Shown here: piece by piece, positions 42,103-59,000 of the stretch | Layout: each line of letters begins with the position of its first letter | How positions within the stretch are numbered: position 1 is the stretch's first letter | Assembly: GCF_051014685.1 (NCBI RefSeq) | Contig: NW_027479531.1 | Span: 1-64,000, forward strand | Origin: Ptiloglossa arizonensis | Taxonomy: Eukaryota; Arthropoda; Insecta; Hymenoptera; Colletidae | Reading direction: 5' to 3' | Length of the DNA: 64,000 nt | Notes under the pieces: generated by a model | Databases searched by the model: none | The model's input: only the letters and a program-made list of their open reading frames with translations | What the model was told of the DNA's origin: nothing | Program-made: the position numbers and the translations under genes

Positions 42103-45100
42103 GTCATAGGTTATACGTTATACGTTATACGTTATACGTTGTACGTTACACGTAATACGTCATATAGTACGTTATACGTTATACGTTATACGTTATACGT
42201 TATACGTTATACGTTATACGTTATACGTTGTACTTTATAGGTTATACGTTATACGTTATACGTTATACGTTGTACGTTATACAATATACGTTATACGTTA
42301 TACGTTATACGTTATACGTTATACGTTATACGTTATACGGTATACATTATACGTTATACGTTATACGTCATAGGTTATACGTTATACGTTATACGTTATA
42401 CAATATACGTTATACGTTATACGTTATACGTTATACGTTATACGGTATACGTTATACGTTATACGTTATACGTCATAGGTTATACGTTATACGTTATACG
42501 TTATACAATATACGTTATACGTTATACGTTATACGTTATACGTTATACGTTATACGTTATACGTTATACGTTATACGTTGTACGTTATACGTCATAGGTT
42601 ATACGTTATACGTTATACGTTATACGTTGTACGTTACACGTAATACGTCATATAGTACGTTATACGTTATACGTTATACGTTATACGTTATACGTTATAC
42701 GTTATACGTTATACGTTGTACTTTATAGGTTATACGTTATACGTTATACGTTATACGTTATACGTTATACGTTATACGTTATACGTTATACGTTATACGT
42801 TATACGTTATACGTTATACGTTATACGTTATACGTTATACGTTATACGTTATACGTTATACGTTATACGTTCTACGTTATACGTTATACGTTATACGTTA
42901 TACGTTATACGTTATACGTTATACGTTATACGTTATGCGTTATACGTTATACGTTATACGTTATACGTTATACGTTATACGTTAAACGTTATTCGTTATA
43001 CGTCATAGGTTATACGTTATAAGTTATACGTTATACGTTATACGTAATATGTAATACGTTAGACGTTATACGTTATACGTTATACGTTATACGTTATACG
43101 TTATACGTTATATGTTATACTTTATACGTTACACGTTATACGTTATACGTTATACGTTATACGTTACACGTTATACGTTATACGTTATACGTTATATAAT
43201 ACGTTATACGTTATACGTTATATAATACGTTATACGTTATACGTTATACTTCATAGGTCTTACGTTATACGATATACATTATACGGTATACGTAATATGT
43301 AATACGTTATACGTTATACGTTATATGTTGTACGTTATACGTTATACGTTATACGTTATACGTTATACGTTATACGTTATACGTTATACGTTATACGTTA
43401 TACGTTAGACGTTATACGTTATACGTTATACGTTATACGTTATACGTTATACGTTACACGTTATACGTTATACGTTATACGTTATACGTTATACGTTATA
43501 CGTTATACGTTATACGTTATATGTTGTACGTTATACGTTATACGTTATACGTTATACGTTATACAATATACGTTATACGTTATACGTTATACGTTATACG
43601 TTGTACTTTATACGTTATACGTTATACGTTATAGGTTATACGTTATACGTTATACGTATAGATTATAAGTTATACGTTATACGTTATACGTTATACGTTA
43701 TACGGTATACGTTATACGTTACACGTAATACGTTACACGTTATACGTTATACGTTATACGCTATACGTTATACGTTATACGTTATACGTTATACGTTATA
43801 CGTTATGCGGTATACGTTATACGTTATACGTGTTACGTCATCCGTTATACGTTATACGTTATACGTTATACGTAATGCGTTATCCGTTATACGTTATACG
43901 TTATCCGTTATACGTTATACGTTATACGTTATACGTTATACGTTATACGTTATACGTTATACGTTATACGTTATACGTTATACGTTATACGTTACACGTA
44001 ATACGTTACACGTTATACGTTATACGTTATACGCTATACGTTATACGTTATACGTTATACGTTATACGTTATACGTTATGCGGTATACGTTATACGTTAT
44101 ACGTGTTACGTCATCCGTTATACGTTATACGCTATACGTTATACGTAATGCTTTATCCGTTATACGTTATACGTTATCCGTTATACGTTATACGGTATAC
44201 GTTACACGTTATACGTTATACGTTATACGTTATACGTTATACGTTATACGTTATACGTTATACGTTATACGTTATACGTTATACGTTATACGTTATACGT
44301 TATACGTTATACGTTATACGTTATACGTTATACGTTATACGTTATACGTTATACGTTATACGTTATACGTTATACGTTATACGTTATACGTTATACGTTA
44401 AACGTTATACGTTATACGTTATACGTTATACGTTATACGTTATACGTTATACCTTATACGTTATACGTGATACGTTATACGTTATACGTTATACGTTATA
44501 CGTTATACGTTATACGTTATACGTTATTCGTTATACGTTATACGTTATGCGTTATACGTTATACCTTATACGTTATACGTTTTACGTTATATGTTATGCG
44601 TTATACGTTATACGTTATACGTTATACGTTATACGTTATACGTTATACGTTATACGTTATACGTTAAACGTTATACGTTATACGTTATACGTTATACGTT
44701 ATGCGGTATACGTTATACGTTATACGTGTTACGTCATCCGTTATACGTTATACGTTATACGTTATACGCAATGCGTTATCCGTTATACGTTATACGTTAT
44801 CCGTTATACGTTATACGTTATACGTTACACGTTATACGTTACACGTTATACGTTATACGTTATACGTTATACGTTATACGTTATACGTTATACGTTATAC
44901 GTTATACGTTATACGTTATACGTTATACGTTATTCGTTATACGTTATACGTTGTACGTTATACGTTATACGTTATACGTTATACGTTATACGTTATACGT
45001 TATACGTTATACGTTATACGTTATACGTTATACGTTATACGTTATACGTTATACGTTATACGTTATATGTTATACGTTATACGTTAAACGTTATACGTTA

Positions 45101-47050
45101 TACGTTATACGTTATACGTTATACGTTATACGTTATGCGGTATACGTTATACGTTATACGTGTTACGTCATCCGTTATACGTTATACGTTATACGTTATA
45201 CGCAATGCGTTATCCGTTATACGTTATACGTTATCCGTTATACGTTATACGTTATACGTTACACGTTATACGTTATACGTTATACGTTATACGTTATACG
45301 TTATACGTTATACGTTATACGTTATACGTTATACGTTATACGTTACACGTTATACGTTATACGTTATACGTTATACGTTATACGTTATACGTTATACGTT
45401 ATACGTTATACGTTATACGTTATACGTTATACGTTATACGTTACAGGTTATACGTTACACGTTATACGTTATACGTTATACGCTATACGTTATACGTTAT
45501 ACGTTATACGTTATACGTTATGCGGTATACGTTATACGTTATACGTGTTACGTCATCCGTTATACGTTATACGTTATACGTTATACGTAATGCGTTATCC
45601 GTTATACGTTATACGTTATCCGTTATACGTTATACGTTATACGTTACACGTTATACGTTATACGTTATACGTTATACGGTATACGTTATACGTTATACGT
45701 GTTACGTCATCCGTTATACGTTATACGTTATACGTTATACGTTATACGTAATGCTTTATCCGTTATACGTTATACGTTATCCGTTATACGTTATACGGTA
45801 TACGTTACACGTTATACGTTATACGTTATACGTTATACGTTATACGTTATACGTTATACGTTATACGTTATACGTTATACGTTATACGTTATACGTTATA
45901 CGTTATACGTTATACGTTATACGTTATACGTTATACGTTATACGTTATACGTTATACGTTATACGTTATACGTTATACGTTATACGTTATACGTTAAACG
46001 TTATACGTTATACGTTATACGTTATACGTTATACGTTATACGTTATACCTTATACGTTATACGTTATACGTTATACGTTATACGTTATACGTTATACGTT
46101 ATACGTTATACGTTATACGTTATGCGTTATACGTTATACGTTATGCGTTATACGTTATACGTTATACGTTATGCGTTATACGTTATACGTTATGCGTTAT
46201 ACGTTATACCTTATACGTTATACGTTTTACGTTATATGTTATGCGTTATACGTTATACGTTATACGTTATACGTTATACGTTATACGTTATACGTTATAC
46301 GTTAAACGTTATACGTTATACGTTATACGTTATACGTTATGCGGTATACGTTATACGTTATACGTGTTACGTCATCCGTTATACGTTATACGTTATACGT
46401 TATGCGGTATACGTTATACGTTATACGTGTTACGTCATCCGTTATACGTTATACGTTATACGTTATACGCAATGCGTTATCCGTTATACGTTATACGTTA
46501 TCCGTTATACGTTATACGTTATACGTTACACGTTATACGTTACACGTTATACGTTATACGTTATACGTTATACGTTATACGTTATACGTTATACGTTATA
46601 CGTTATACGTTATACGTTATACGTTATTCGTTATACGTTATACGTTGTACGTTATACGTTATACGTTATACGTTATACGTTATACGTTATACGTTATACG
46701 TTATACGTTATACGTTATACGTTATACGTTATACGTTATACGTTATACGTTATATGTTATACGTTATACGTTAAACGTTATACGTTATACGTTATACGTT
46801 ATACGTTATACGTTATACGTTATGCGGTATACGTTATACGTTATACGTGTTACGTCATCCGTTATACGTTATACGTTATACGTTATACGCAATGCGTTAT
46901 CCGTTATACGTTATACGTTATCCGTTATACGTTATACGTTACACGTTATACGTTATACGTTATACGTTATACGTTATACGTTATACGTTATACGTTATAC
47001 GTTATACGTTATACGTTATACGTTATACGTTATACGTTATACGTTATACG
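42103..47050 (+). repeat. 5.0-kb tandem duplication of satellite, copy 2
   Basis: This is the second copy of the preceding block, starting at the same GTCATAGG string and 12-bp CGTCATATAGTA monomer. It holds the last clear cassette A of the window (about 43250-43310). The right boundary is diffuse, because beyond about 47 kb the cassette-B blocks are related to one another in several registers. Confidence 0.83.
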
Positions 47051-50000
47051 TTATACGTTATACGTTATACGTTATACGTTATACGTTATACGTTATACGT
47101 TATACGTTATACGTTATACGTTATACGTTATACGTTATACGTTATACGTTATACGTTATACGTTATACGTTATACGTTATACGTTATACGTTATACGTTA
47201 TACGTTATACGTTATACGTTAAACGTTATACGTTATACGTTATACGTTATACGTTATACGTTATACGTTATACCTTATACGTTATACGTTATACGTTATA
47301 CGTTATACGTTATACGTTATACGTTATACGTTATACGTTATACGTTATGCGTTATACGTTATACGTTATGCGTTATACGTTATACCTTATACGTTATACG
47401 TTTTACGTTATATGTTATGCGTTATACGTTATACGTTATACGTTATACGTTATACGTTATACGTTATACGTTATACGTTAAACGTTATACGTTATACGTT
47501 ATACGTTATACGTTACGCGGTATACGTTATACGTTATACGTGTTACGTCATCCGTTATACGTTATACGTTATACGTTATACGCAATGCGTTATCCGTTAT
47601 ACGTTATACGTTATCCGTTATACGTTATACGTTATACGTTACACGTTATACGTTACACGTTATACGTTATACGTTATACGTTATACGTTATACGTTATAC
47701 GTTATACGTTATACGTTATACGTTATACGTTAAACGTTATACGCTATACGTTATACGTTATACGTTATACGTTATACGTTATACGTTATACGTTATACGT
47801 TATACGTTATACGTTATACGTTATACGTTATACGTTATACATTATACGTTATACGTTATACGTTATACGTTAAACGTAATGCGTTATCCGTTATACGTTA
47901 TACGTTATCCGTTATACGTTATACGTTATACGTTATACGTTACACGTTATACGTTATACGTTATACGTTATACGTTATACGTTATACGTTATACGTTATA
48001 CGTTATACGTTAAACGTTATACGTTATACGTTATACGTTATACGTTATGCGGTATACGTTATACGTTATACGTGTTACGTCATCCGTTATACGTTATACG
48101 TTATACGTTATACGTAATGCGTTATCCGTTATACGTTATACGTTATCCGTTATACGTTATACGTTATACGTTATACGTTATACGTTATACGTTATACGTT
48201 ATACGTTATACGTTATACGTTATACGTTATACGTTATACGTTATACGTTATACGTTATACGTTATACGTTATACGTTATACGTTATACGTTATACGTTAT
48301 ACGTTATACGTTATGCGTTATACGTTATGCGTTATACGTTATACGTTATACGTTATACGTTATACGTTATACGTTATACGTTATACGTTATACGTTATAC
48401 GTTATACGTTACACGTAATACGTTACACGTTATACGTTATACGTTATACGCTATACGTTATACGTTATACGTTATACGTTATACGTTATACGTTATGCGG
48501 TATACGTTATACGTTATACGTGTTACGTCATCCGTTATACGTTATACGTGTTACGTCATCCGTTATACGTTATACGTTATACGTTATACGTAATGCGTTA
48601 TCCGTTATACGTTATACGTTACCCGTTATACGTTATACGTTATACGTTATACGTTATACGTTATACGTTATACGTTATACGTTATACGTTATACGTTATA
48701 CGTTATACGTTATACGTTACACGTAATACGTTACACGTTATACGTTATACGTTATACGCTATACGTTATACGTTATACGTTATACGTTATACGTTATACG
48801 TTATGCGGTATACGTTATACGTTATACGTGTTACGTCATCCGTTATACGTTATACGTTATACGTTATACGTAATGCTTTATCCGTTATACGTTATACGTT
48901 ATCCGTTATACGTTATACGGTATACGTTACACGTTATACGTTATACGTTATACGTTATACGTTATACGTTATACGTTATACGTTATACGTTATACGTTAT
49001 ACGTTATACGTTATACGTTATACGTTATACGTTATACGTTATACGTTATACGTTATACGTTATACGTTATACGTTATACGTTATACGTTATACGTTATAC
49101 GTTATACGTTATACGTTAAACGTTATACGTTATACGTTATACGTTATACGTTATACGTTATACGTTATACCTTATACGTTATACGTGATACGTTATACGT
49201 TATACGTTATACGTTATACGTTATACGTTATACGTTATACGTTATGCGTTATACGTTATACGTTATGCGTTATACGTTATACCTTATACGTTATACGTTT
49301 TACGTTATATGTTATGCGTTATACGTTATACGTTATACGTTATACGTTATACGTTATACGTTATACGTTATACGTTAAACGTTATACGTTATACGTTATA
49401 CGTTATACGTTATACGTTATGCGGTATACGTTATACGTTATACGTGTTACGTCATCCGTTATACGTTATACGTTATACGTTATACGCAATGCGTTATCCG
49501 TTATACGTTATACGTTATCCGTTATACGTTATACGTTATACGTTACACGTTATACGTTACACGTTATACGTTATACGTTATACGTTATACGTTATACGTT
49601 ATACGTTATACGTTATACGTTATACGTTATACGTTATACGTTATACGTTATACGTTATTCGTTATACGTTATACGTTGTACGTTATACGTTATACGTTAT
49701 ACGTTATACGTTATACGTTATACGTTATACGTTATACGTTATACGTTATACGTTATACGTTATACGTTATACGTTATACGTTATATGTTATACGTTATAC
49801 GTTAAACGTTATACGTTATACGTTATACGTTATACGTTATACGTTATACGTTATGCGGTATACGTTATACGTTATACGTGTTACGTCATCCGTTATACGT
49901 TATACGTTATACGTTATACGCAATGCGTTATCCGTTATACGTTATACGTTATCCGTTATACGTTATACGTTATACGTTACACGTTATACGTTATACGTTA

Positions 50001-53000
50001 TACGTTATACGTTATACGTTATACGTTATACGTTATACGTTATACGTTATACGTTATACGTTATACGTTATACGTTATACGTTATACGTTATACGTTATA
50101 CGTTATACGTTATACGTTATACGTTATACGATATACGTTATACGTTATACGTTACCCGTTATACGTTACACGTTATACGTTATACGTTATACGCTATACG
50201 TTATACGTTATACGTTATACGTTATACGTTATACGTTATACGTTATGCGGTATACGTTATACGTTATACGTGTTACGTCATCCGTTATACGTTATACGTT
50301 ATACGTTATACGTAATGCGTTATCCGTTATACGTTATACGTTATCCGTTATACGTTATACGTTATACGTTACACGTTATACGTTATACGTTATACGTTAT
50401 ACGTTATACGTTATACGTTATACGTTATACGTTATACGTTATACGTTATACGTTATACGTTATACGGTATACGTTATACGTTATACGTGTTACGTCATCC
50501 GTTATACGTTATACGTTATACGTTATACGTAATGCTTTATCCGTTATACGTTATACGTTATCCGTTATACGTTATACGGTATACGTTACACGTTATACGT
50601 TATACGTTATACGTTATACGTTATACGTTATACGTTATACGTTATACGTTATACGTTATACGTTATACGTTATACGTTATACGTTATACGTTATACGTTA
50701 TACGTTATACGTTATACGTTATACGTTATACGTTATACGTTATACGTTATACGTTATACGTTATACGTTATACGTTATACGTTATACGTTAAACGTTATA
50801 CGTTATACGTTATACGTTATACGTTATACGTTATACGTTATACCTTATACGTTATACGTTATACGTTATACGTTATACGTTATACGTTATACGTTATACG
50901 TTATACGTTATACGTTATGCGTTATACGTTATACGTTATGCGTTATACGTTATACCTTATACGTTATACGTTTTACGTTATATGTTATGCGTTATACGTT
51001 ATACGTTATACGTTATACGTTATACGTTATACGTTATACGTTATACGTTAAACGTTATACGTTATACGTTATCCGTTATACGTTATACGTTATACGTTAC
51101 ACGTTATACGTTACACGTTATACGTTATACGTTATACGTTATACGTTATACGTTATACGTTATACGTTATACGTTATACGTTATACGTTATACGTTATAC
51201 GTTATTCGTTATACGTTGTACGTTGTACGTTATACGTTATACGTTATACGTTATACGTTATACGTTATACGTTATACGTTATACGTTATACGTTATACGT
51301 TATACGTTATACGTTATACGTTATACGTTATATGTTATACGTTATACGTTAAACGTTATACGTTATACGTTATACGTTATACGTTATACGTTATACGTTA
51401 TGCGGTATACGTTATACGTTATACGTGTTACGTCATCCGTTATACGTTATACGTTATACGTTATACGCAATGCGTTATCCGTTATACGTTATACGTTATC
51501 CGTTATACGTTATACGTTATACGTTACACGTTATACGTTATACGTTATACGTTATACGTTATACGTTATACGTTATACGTTATACGTTATACGTTATACG
51601 TTATACGTTATACGTTATACGTTATACGTTATACGTTATACGTTATACGTTATACGTTATACGTTATACGTTATACGTTATACGTTATACGTTACACGTT
51701 ATACGTTACACGTTATACGTTATACGTTATACGCTATACGTTATACGTTATACGTTATACGTTATACGTTATACGTTATACGTTATAAGTTATACGTTAT
51801 ACGTTATACGTTATACGTTATACGTTAAACGTTATACGTTATACGTTATACGTTATACGTTATACGTTATACCTTATAGGTTATACGTTATACGTTATAC
51901 GTTATACGTTATACGTTATACGTTATACGTTATGCGTTATACGTTATACGTTATGCGTTATACGTTATACCTTATACGTTATACGTTTTACGTTATACGT
52001 TATGCGTTATACGTTATACGTTATACGTAATGCGTTATCCGTTATACGTTATACGTTATCCGTTATACGTTATACGTTATACGTTACACGTTATACGTTA
52101 CACGTTATACGTTATACGTTATACGTTATACGTTATACGTTATACGTTATACGTTATACGTTATACGTTATACGTTATACGTTATACGTTATACGTTATA
52201 CGTTATACGTTATACGTTATACGTTATACGTTATACGTTATGCGGTATACGTTATACGTTATACGTGTTACGTCATCCGTTATACGTTATACGTTATACG
52301 TTATACGCAATGCGTTATCCGTTATACGTTATACGTTATCCGTTATACGTTATACGTTATACGTTACACGTTATACGTTATACGTTATACGTTATACGTT
52401 ATACGTTATACGTTATACGTTATACGTTATACGTTATACGTTATACGTTATACGTTATACGTTATACGTTATACGTTATACGTTATACGTTATACGTTAT
52501 ACGTTATACGTTATACGTTATACGTTATACGTTATACGTTACACGTTATACGTTACACGTTATACGTTATACGTTATACGCTATACGTTATACGTTATAC
52601 GTTATACGTTATACGTTATGCGGTATACGTTATACGTTATACGTGTTACGTCATCCGTTATACGTTATACGTGTTACGTCATCCGTTATACGTTATACGT
52701 TATACGTTATACGTAATGCGTTATCCGTTATACGTTATACGTTATCCGTTATACGTTATACGTTATACGTTATACGTTATACGTTATACGTTATACGTTA
52801 TACGTTATACGTTATACGTTATACGTTATACGTTACACGTAATACGTTACACGTTATACGTTATACGTTATACGCTATACGTTATACGTTATACGTTATA
52901 CGTTATACGTTATACGTTATGCGGTATACGTTATACGTTATACGTGTTACGTCATCCGTTATACGTTATACGTTATACGTTATACGTAATGCTTTATCCG

Positions 53001-56000
53001 TTATACGTTATACGTTATCCGTTATACGTTATACGGTATACGTTACACGTTATACGTTATACGTTATACGTTATACGTTATACGTTATACGTTATACGTT
53101 ATACGTTATACGTTATACGTTATACGTTGTACGTTATACGTTATACGTTATACGTTATACGTTATACGTTATACGTTATACGTTATACGTTATACGTTAT
53201 ACGTTATACGTTATACGTTATACGTTATACGTTAAACGTTATACGTTATACGTTATACGTTATACGTTATACGTTATACGTTATACCTTATACGTTATAC
53301 GTGATACGTTATACGTTATACGTTATACGTTATACGTTATACGTTATACGTTATACGTTATGCGTTATACGTTATACGTTATGCGTTATACGTTATACCT
53401 TATACGTTATACGTTTTACGTTATATGTTATGCGTTATACGTTATACGTTATACGTTATACGTTATACGTTATACGTTATACGTTATACGTTAAACGTTA
53501 TACGTTATACGTTATACGTTATACGTTATACGTTATGCGGTATACGTTATACGTTATACGTGTTACGTCATCCGTTATACGTTATACGTTATACGTTATA
53601 CGCAATGCGTTATCCGTTATACGTTATACGTTATCCGTTATACGTTATACGTTATACGTTACACGTTATACGTTACACGTTATACGTTATACGTTATACG
53701 TTATACGTTATACGTTATACGTTATACGTTATACGTTATACGTTATACGTTATACGTTATACGTTATACGTTATTCGTTATACGTTATACGTTGTACGTT
53801 ATACGTTATACGTTATACGTTATACGTTATACGTTATACGTTATACGTTATACGTTATACGTTATACGTTATACGTTATACGTTATACGTTATACGTTAT
53901 ATGTTATACGTTATACGTTAAACGTTATACGTTATACGTTATACGTTATACGTTATACGTTATACGTTATGCGGTATACGTTATACGTTATACGTGTTAC
54001 GTCATCCGTTATACGTTATACGTTATACGTTATACGCAATGCGTTATCCGTTATACGTTATACGTTATCCGTTATACGTTATACGTTATACGTTACACGT
54101 TATACGTTATACGTTATACGTTATACGTTATACGTTATACGTTATACGTTATACGTTATACGTTATACGTTATACGTTATACGTTATACGTTATACGTTA
54201 TACGTTATACGTTATACGTTATACGTTATACGTTATACGTTATACGATGTACGTTATACGTTATACGTTACCCGTTATACGTTACACGTTATACGTTATA
54301 CGTTATACGCTATACGTTATACGTTATACGTTATACGTTATACGTTATGCGGTATACGTTATACGTTATACGTGTTACGTCATCCGTTATACGTTATACG
54401 TTATACGTTATACGTAATGCGTTATCCGTTATACGTTATACGTTATCCGTTATACGTTATACGTTATACGTTATACGTTATACGTTATATGTTATACGTT
54501 ATACGTTAAACGTTATACGTTATACGTTATACGTTATACGTTATACGTTATACGTTATGCGGTATACGTTATACGTTATACGTGTTACGTCATCCGTTAT
54601 ACGTTATACGTTATACGTTATACGCAATGCGTTATCCGTTATACGTTATACGTTATCCGTTATACGTTATACGTTATACGTTACACGTTATACGTTATAC
54701 GTTATACGTTATACGTTATACGTTATACGTTATACGTTATACGTTATACGTTATACGTTATACGTTATACGTTATACGTTATACGTTATACGTTATACGT
54801 TATACGTTATACGTTATACGTTATACGTTATACGTTATACGTTATACGTTATACGTTATACGTTATACGTTACACGTTATACGTTACACGTTATACGTTA
54901 TACGTTATACGCTATACGTTATACGTTATACGTTATACGTTATACGTTATGCGGTATACGTTATACGTTATACGTGTTACGTCATCCGTTATACGTTATA
55001 CGTTATACGTTATACGTAATGCGTTATCCGTTATACGTTATACGTTATCCGTTATACGTTATACGTTATACGTTACACGTTATACGTTATACGTTATACG
55101 TTATACGTTATACGTTATACGTTATACGTTATACGTTATACGTTATACGTTATACGTTATACGTTATACGTTATACGTTATACGTTATACGTTATACGTT
55201 ATACGTTATACGTTATACGTTATACGTTATACGTTAAACGTTATACGTTATACGTTATACGTTATACGTTATACGTTATACCTTATACGTTATACGTTAT
55301 ACGTTATACGTTATACGTTATACGTTATACGTTATACGTTATGCGTTATACGTTATACGTTATGCGTTATACGTTATACCTTATACGTTATACGTTTTAC
55401 GTTATACGTTATGCGTTATACGTTATACGTTATACGTAATGCGTTATCCGTTATACGTTATACGTTATCCGTTATACGTTATACGTTATACGTTACACGT
55501 TATACGTTACACGTTATACGTTATACGTTATACGTTATACGTTATACGTTATACGTTATACGTTATACGTTATACGTTATACGTTATACGTTATACGTTA
55601 TACGTTATACGTTATACGTTATACGTTATACGTTATACGTTATGCGGTATACGTTATACGTTATACGTGTTACGTCATCCGTTATACGTTATACGTTATA
55701 CGTTATACGCAATGCGTTATCCGTTATACGTTATACGTTATCCGTTATACGTTATACGTTATACGTTACACGTTATACGTTATACGTTATACGTTATACG
55801 TTATACGTTATACGTTATACGTTATACGTTATACGTTATACGTTATACGTTATACGTTATACGTTATACGTTATACGTTATACGTTATACGTTATACGTT
55901 ATACGTTATACGTTATACGTTATACGTTATACGTTATACGTTACACGTTATACGTTACACGTTATACGTTATACGTTATACGCTATACGTTATACGTTAT

Positions 56001-59000
56001 ACGTTATACGTTATACGTTATGCGGTATACGTTATACGTTATACGTGTTACGTCATCCGTTATACGTTATACGTTATACGTTATACGTAATGCGTTATCC
56101 GTTATACGTTATACGTTATCCGATATACGTTATACGTTATACGTTACACGTTATACGTTATACGTTATACGTTATACGGTATACGTTATACGTTATACGT
56201 GTTACGTCATCCGTTATACGTTATACGTTATACGTTATACGTAATGCTTTATCCGTTATACGTTATACGTTATCCGTTATACGTTATACGGTATACGTTA
56301 CACGTTATACGTTATACGTTATACGTTATACGTTATACGTTATACGTTATACGTTATACGTTATACGTTATACGTTATACGTTATACGTTATACGTTATA
56401 CGTTATACGTTATACGTTATACGTTATACGTTATACGTTATACGTTATACGTTATACGTTATACGTTATACGTTATACGTTATACGTTATACGTTATACG
56501 TTAAACGTTATACGTTATACGTTATACGCTATACGTTATACGTTATACGTTATACCTTATACGTTATACGTTATACGTTATACGTTATACGTTATACGTT
56601 ATACGTTATACGTTATACGTTATACGTTATGCGTTATACGTTATACGTTATGCGTTATACGTTATACCTTATACGTTATACGTTTTACGTTATATGTTAT
56701 GCGTTATACGTTATACGTTATACGTTATACGTTATACGTTATACGTTATACGTTATACGTTATACGTTATGCGTTATACGTTATACGTTATACGTTATAC
56801 GTTATACGTTATACGTTATACGTTATACGTTATACGTTATACGTTATACGTTACACGTAATACGTTACACGTTATACGTTATACGTTATACGCTATACGT
56901 TATACGTTATACGTTATACGTTATACGTTATACGTTATGCGGTATACGTTATACGTTATACGTGTTACGTCATCCGTTATACGTTATACGTTATACGTTA
57001 TACGTAATGCGTTATCCGTTATACGTTATACGTTATCCGTTATACGTTATACGTTATACGTTATACGTTATACGTTATACGTTATACGTTATACGTTATA
57101 CGTTATACGTTATACGTTATACGTTACACGTAATACGTTTCACGTTATACGTTATACGTTATACGCTATACGTTATACGTTATACGTTATACGTTATACG
57201 TTATACGTTATGCGGTATACGTTATACGTTATACGTGTTACGTCATCCGTTATACGTTATACGTTATACGTTATACGTAATGCTTTATCCGTTATACGTT
57301 ATACGTTATCCGTTATACGTTATACGGTATACGTTACACGTTATACGTTATACGTTATACGTTATACGTTATACGTTATACGTTATACGTTATACGTTAT
57401 ACGTTATACGTTATACGTTATACGTTATACGTTATACGTTATACGTTATACGTTATACGTTATACGTTATACGTTATACGTTATACGTTATACGTTATAC
57501 GTTATACGTTATACGTTATACGTTATACGTTAAACGTTATACGTTATACGTTATACGTTATACGTTATACGTTATACGTTATACCTTATACGTTATACGT
57601 GATACGTTATACGTTCTACGTTATACGTTATACGTTATACGTTATACGTTATACGTTATGCGTTATACGTTATACGTTATGCGTTATACGTTATACCTTA
57701 TACGTTATACGTTTTACGTTATATGTTATGCGTTATACGTTATACGTTATACGTTATACGTTATACGTTATACGTTATACGTTATACGTTAAACGTTATA
57801 CGTTATACGTTATACGTTATACGTTATGCGGTATACGTTATACGTTATACGTGTTACGTCATCCGTTATACGTTATACGTTATACGTTATACGCAATGCG
57901 TTATCCGTTATACGTTATACGTTATCCGTTATACGTTATACGTTATACGTTACACGTTATACGTTACACGTTATACGTTATACGTTATACGTTATACGTT
58001 ATACGTTATACGTTATACGTTATACGTTATACGTTATACGTTATACGTTATACGTTATTCGTTATACGTTATACGTTGTACGTTATACGTTATACGTTAT
58101 ACGTTATACGTTATACGTTATACGTTATACGTTATACGTTATACGTTATACGTTATACGTTATACGTTATACGTTATACGTTATATGTTATACGTTATAC
58201 GTTAAACGTTATACGTTATACGTTATACGTTATACGTTATACGTTATACGTTATGCGGTATACGTTATACGTTATACGTGTTACGTCATCCGTTATACGT
58301 TATACGTTATACGTTATACGCAATGCGTTATCCGTTATACGTTATACGTTATCCGTTATACGTTATACGTTATACGTTACACGTTATACGTTATACGTTA
58401 TACGTTATACGTTATACGTTATACGTTATACGTTATACGTTATACGTTATACGTTATACGTTATACGTTATACGTTATACGTTATACGTTATACGTTATA
58501 CGTTATACGTTATACGTTATACGTTATACGTTATACGTTATACGTTATACGTTATACGTTACACGTTATACGTTACACGTTATACGTTATACGTTATACG
58601 CTATACGTTATACGTTATACGTTATACGTTATACGTTATGCGGTATACGTTATACGTTATACGTGTTACGTCATCCGTTATACGTTATACGTTATACGTT
58701 ATACGTAATGCGTTATCCGTTATACGTTATACGTTATCCGTTATACGTTATACGTTATACGTTACACGTTATACGTTATACGTTATACGTTATACGTTAT
58801 ACGTTATACGTTATACGTTATACGTTATACGTTATACGTTATACGTTATACGTTATACGGTATACGTTATACGTTATACGTGTTACGTCATCCGTTATAC
58901 GTTATACGTTATACGTTATACGTAATGCTTTATCCGTTATACGTTATACGTTATCCGTTATACGTTATACGGTATACGTTACACGTTATACGTTATACGT

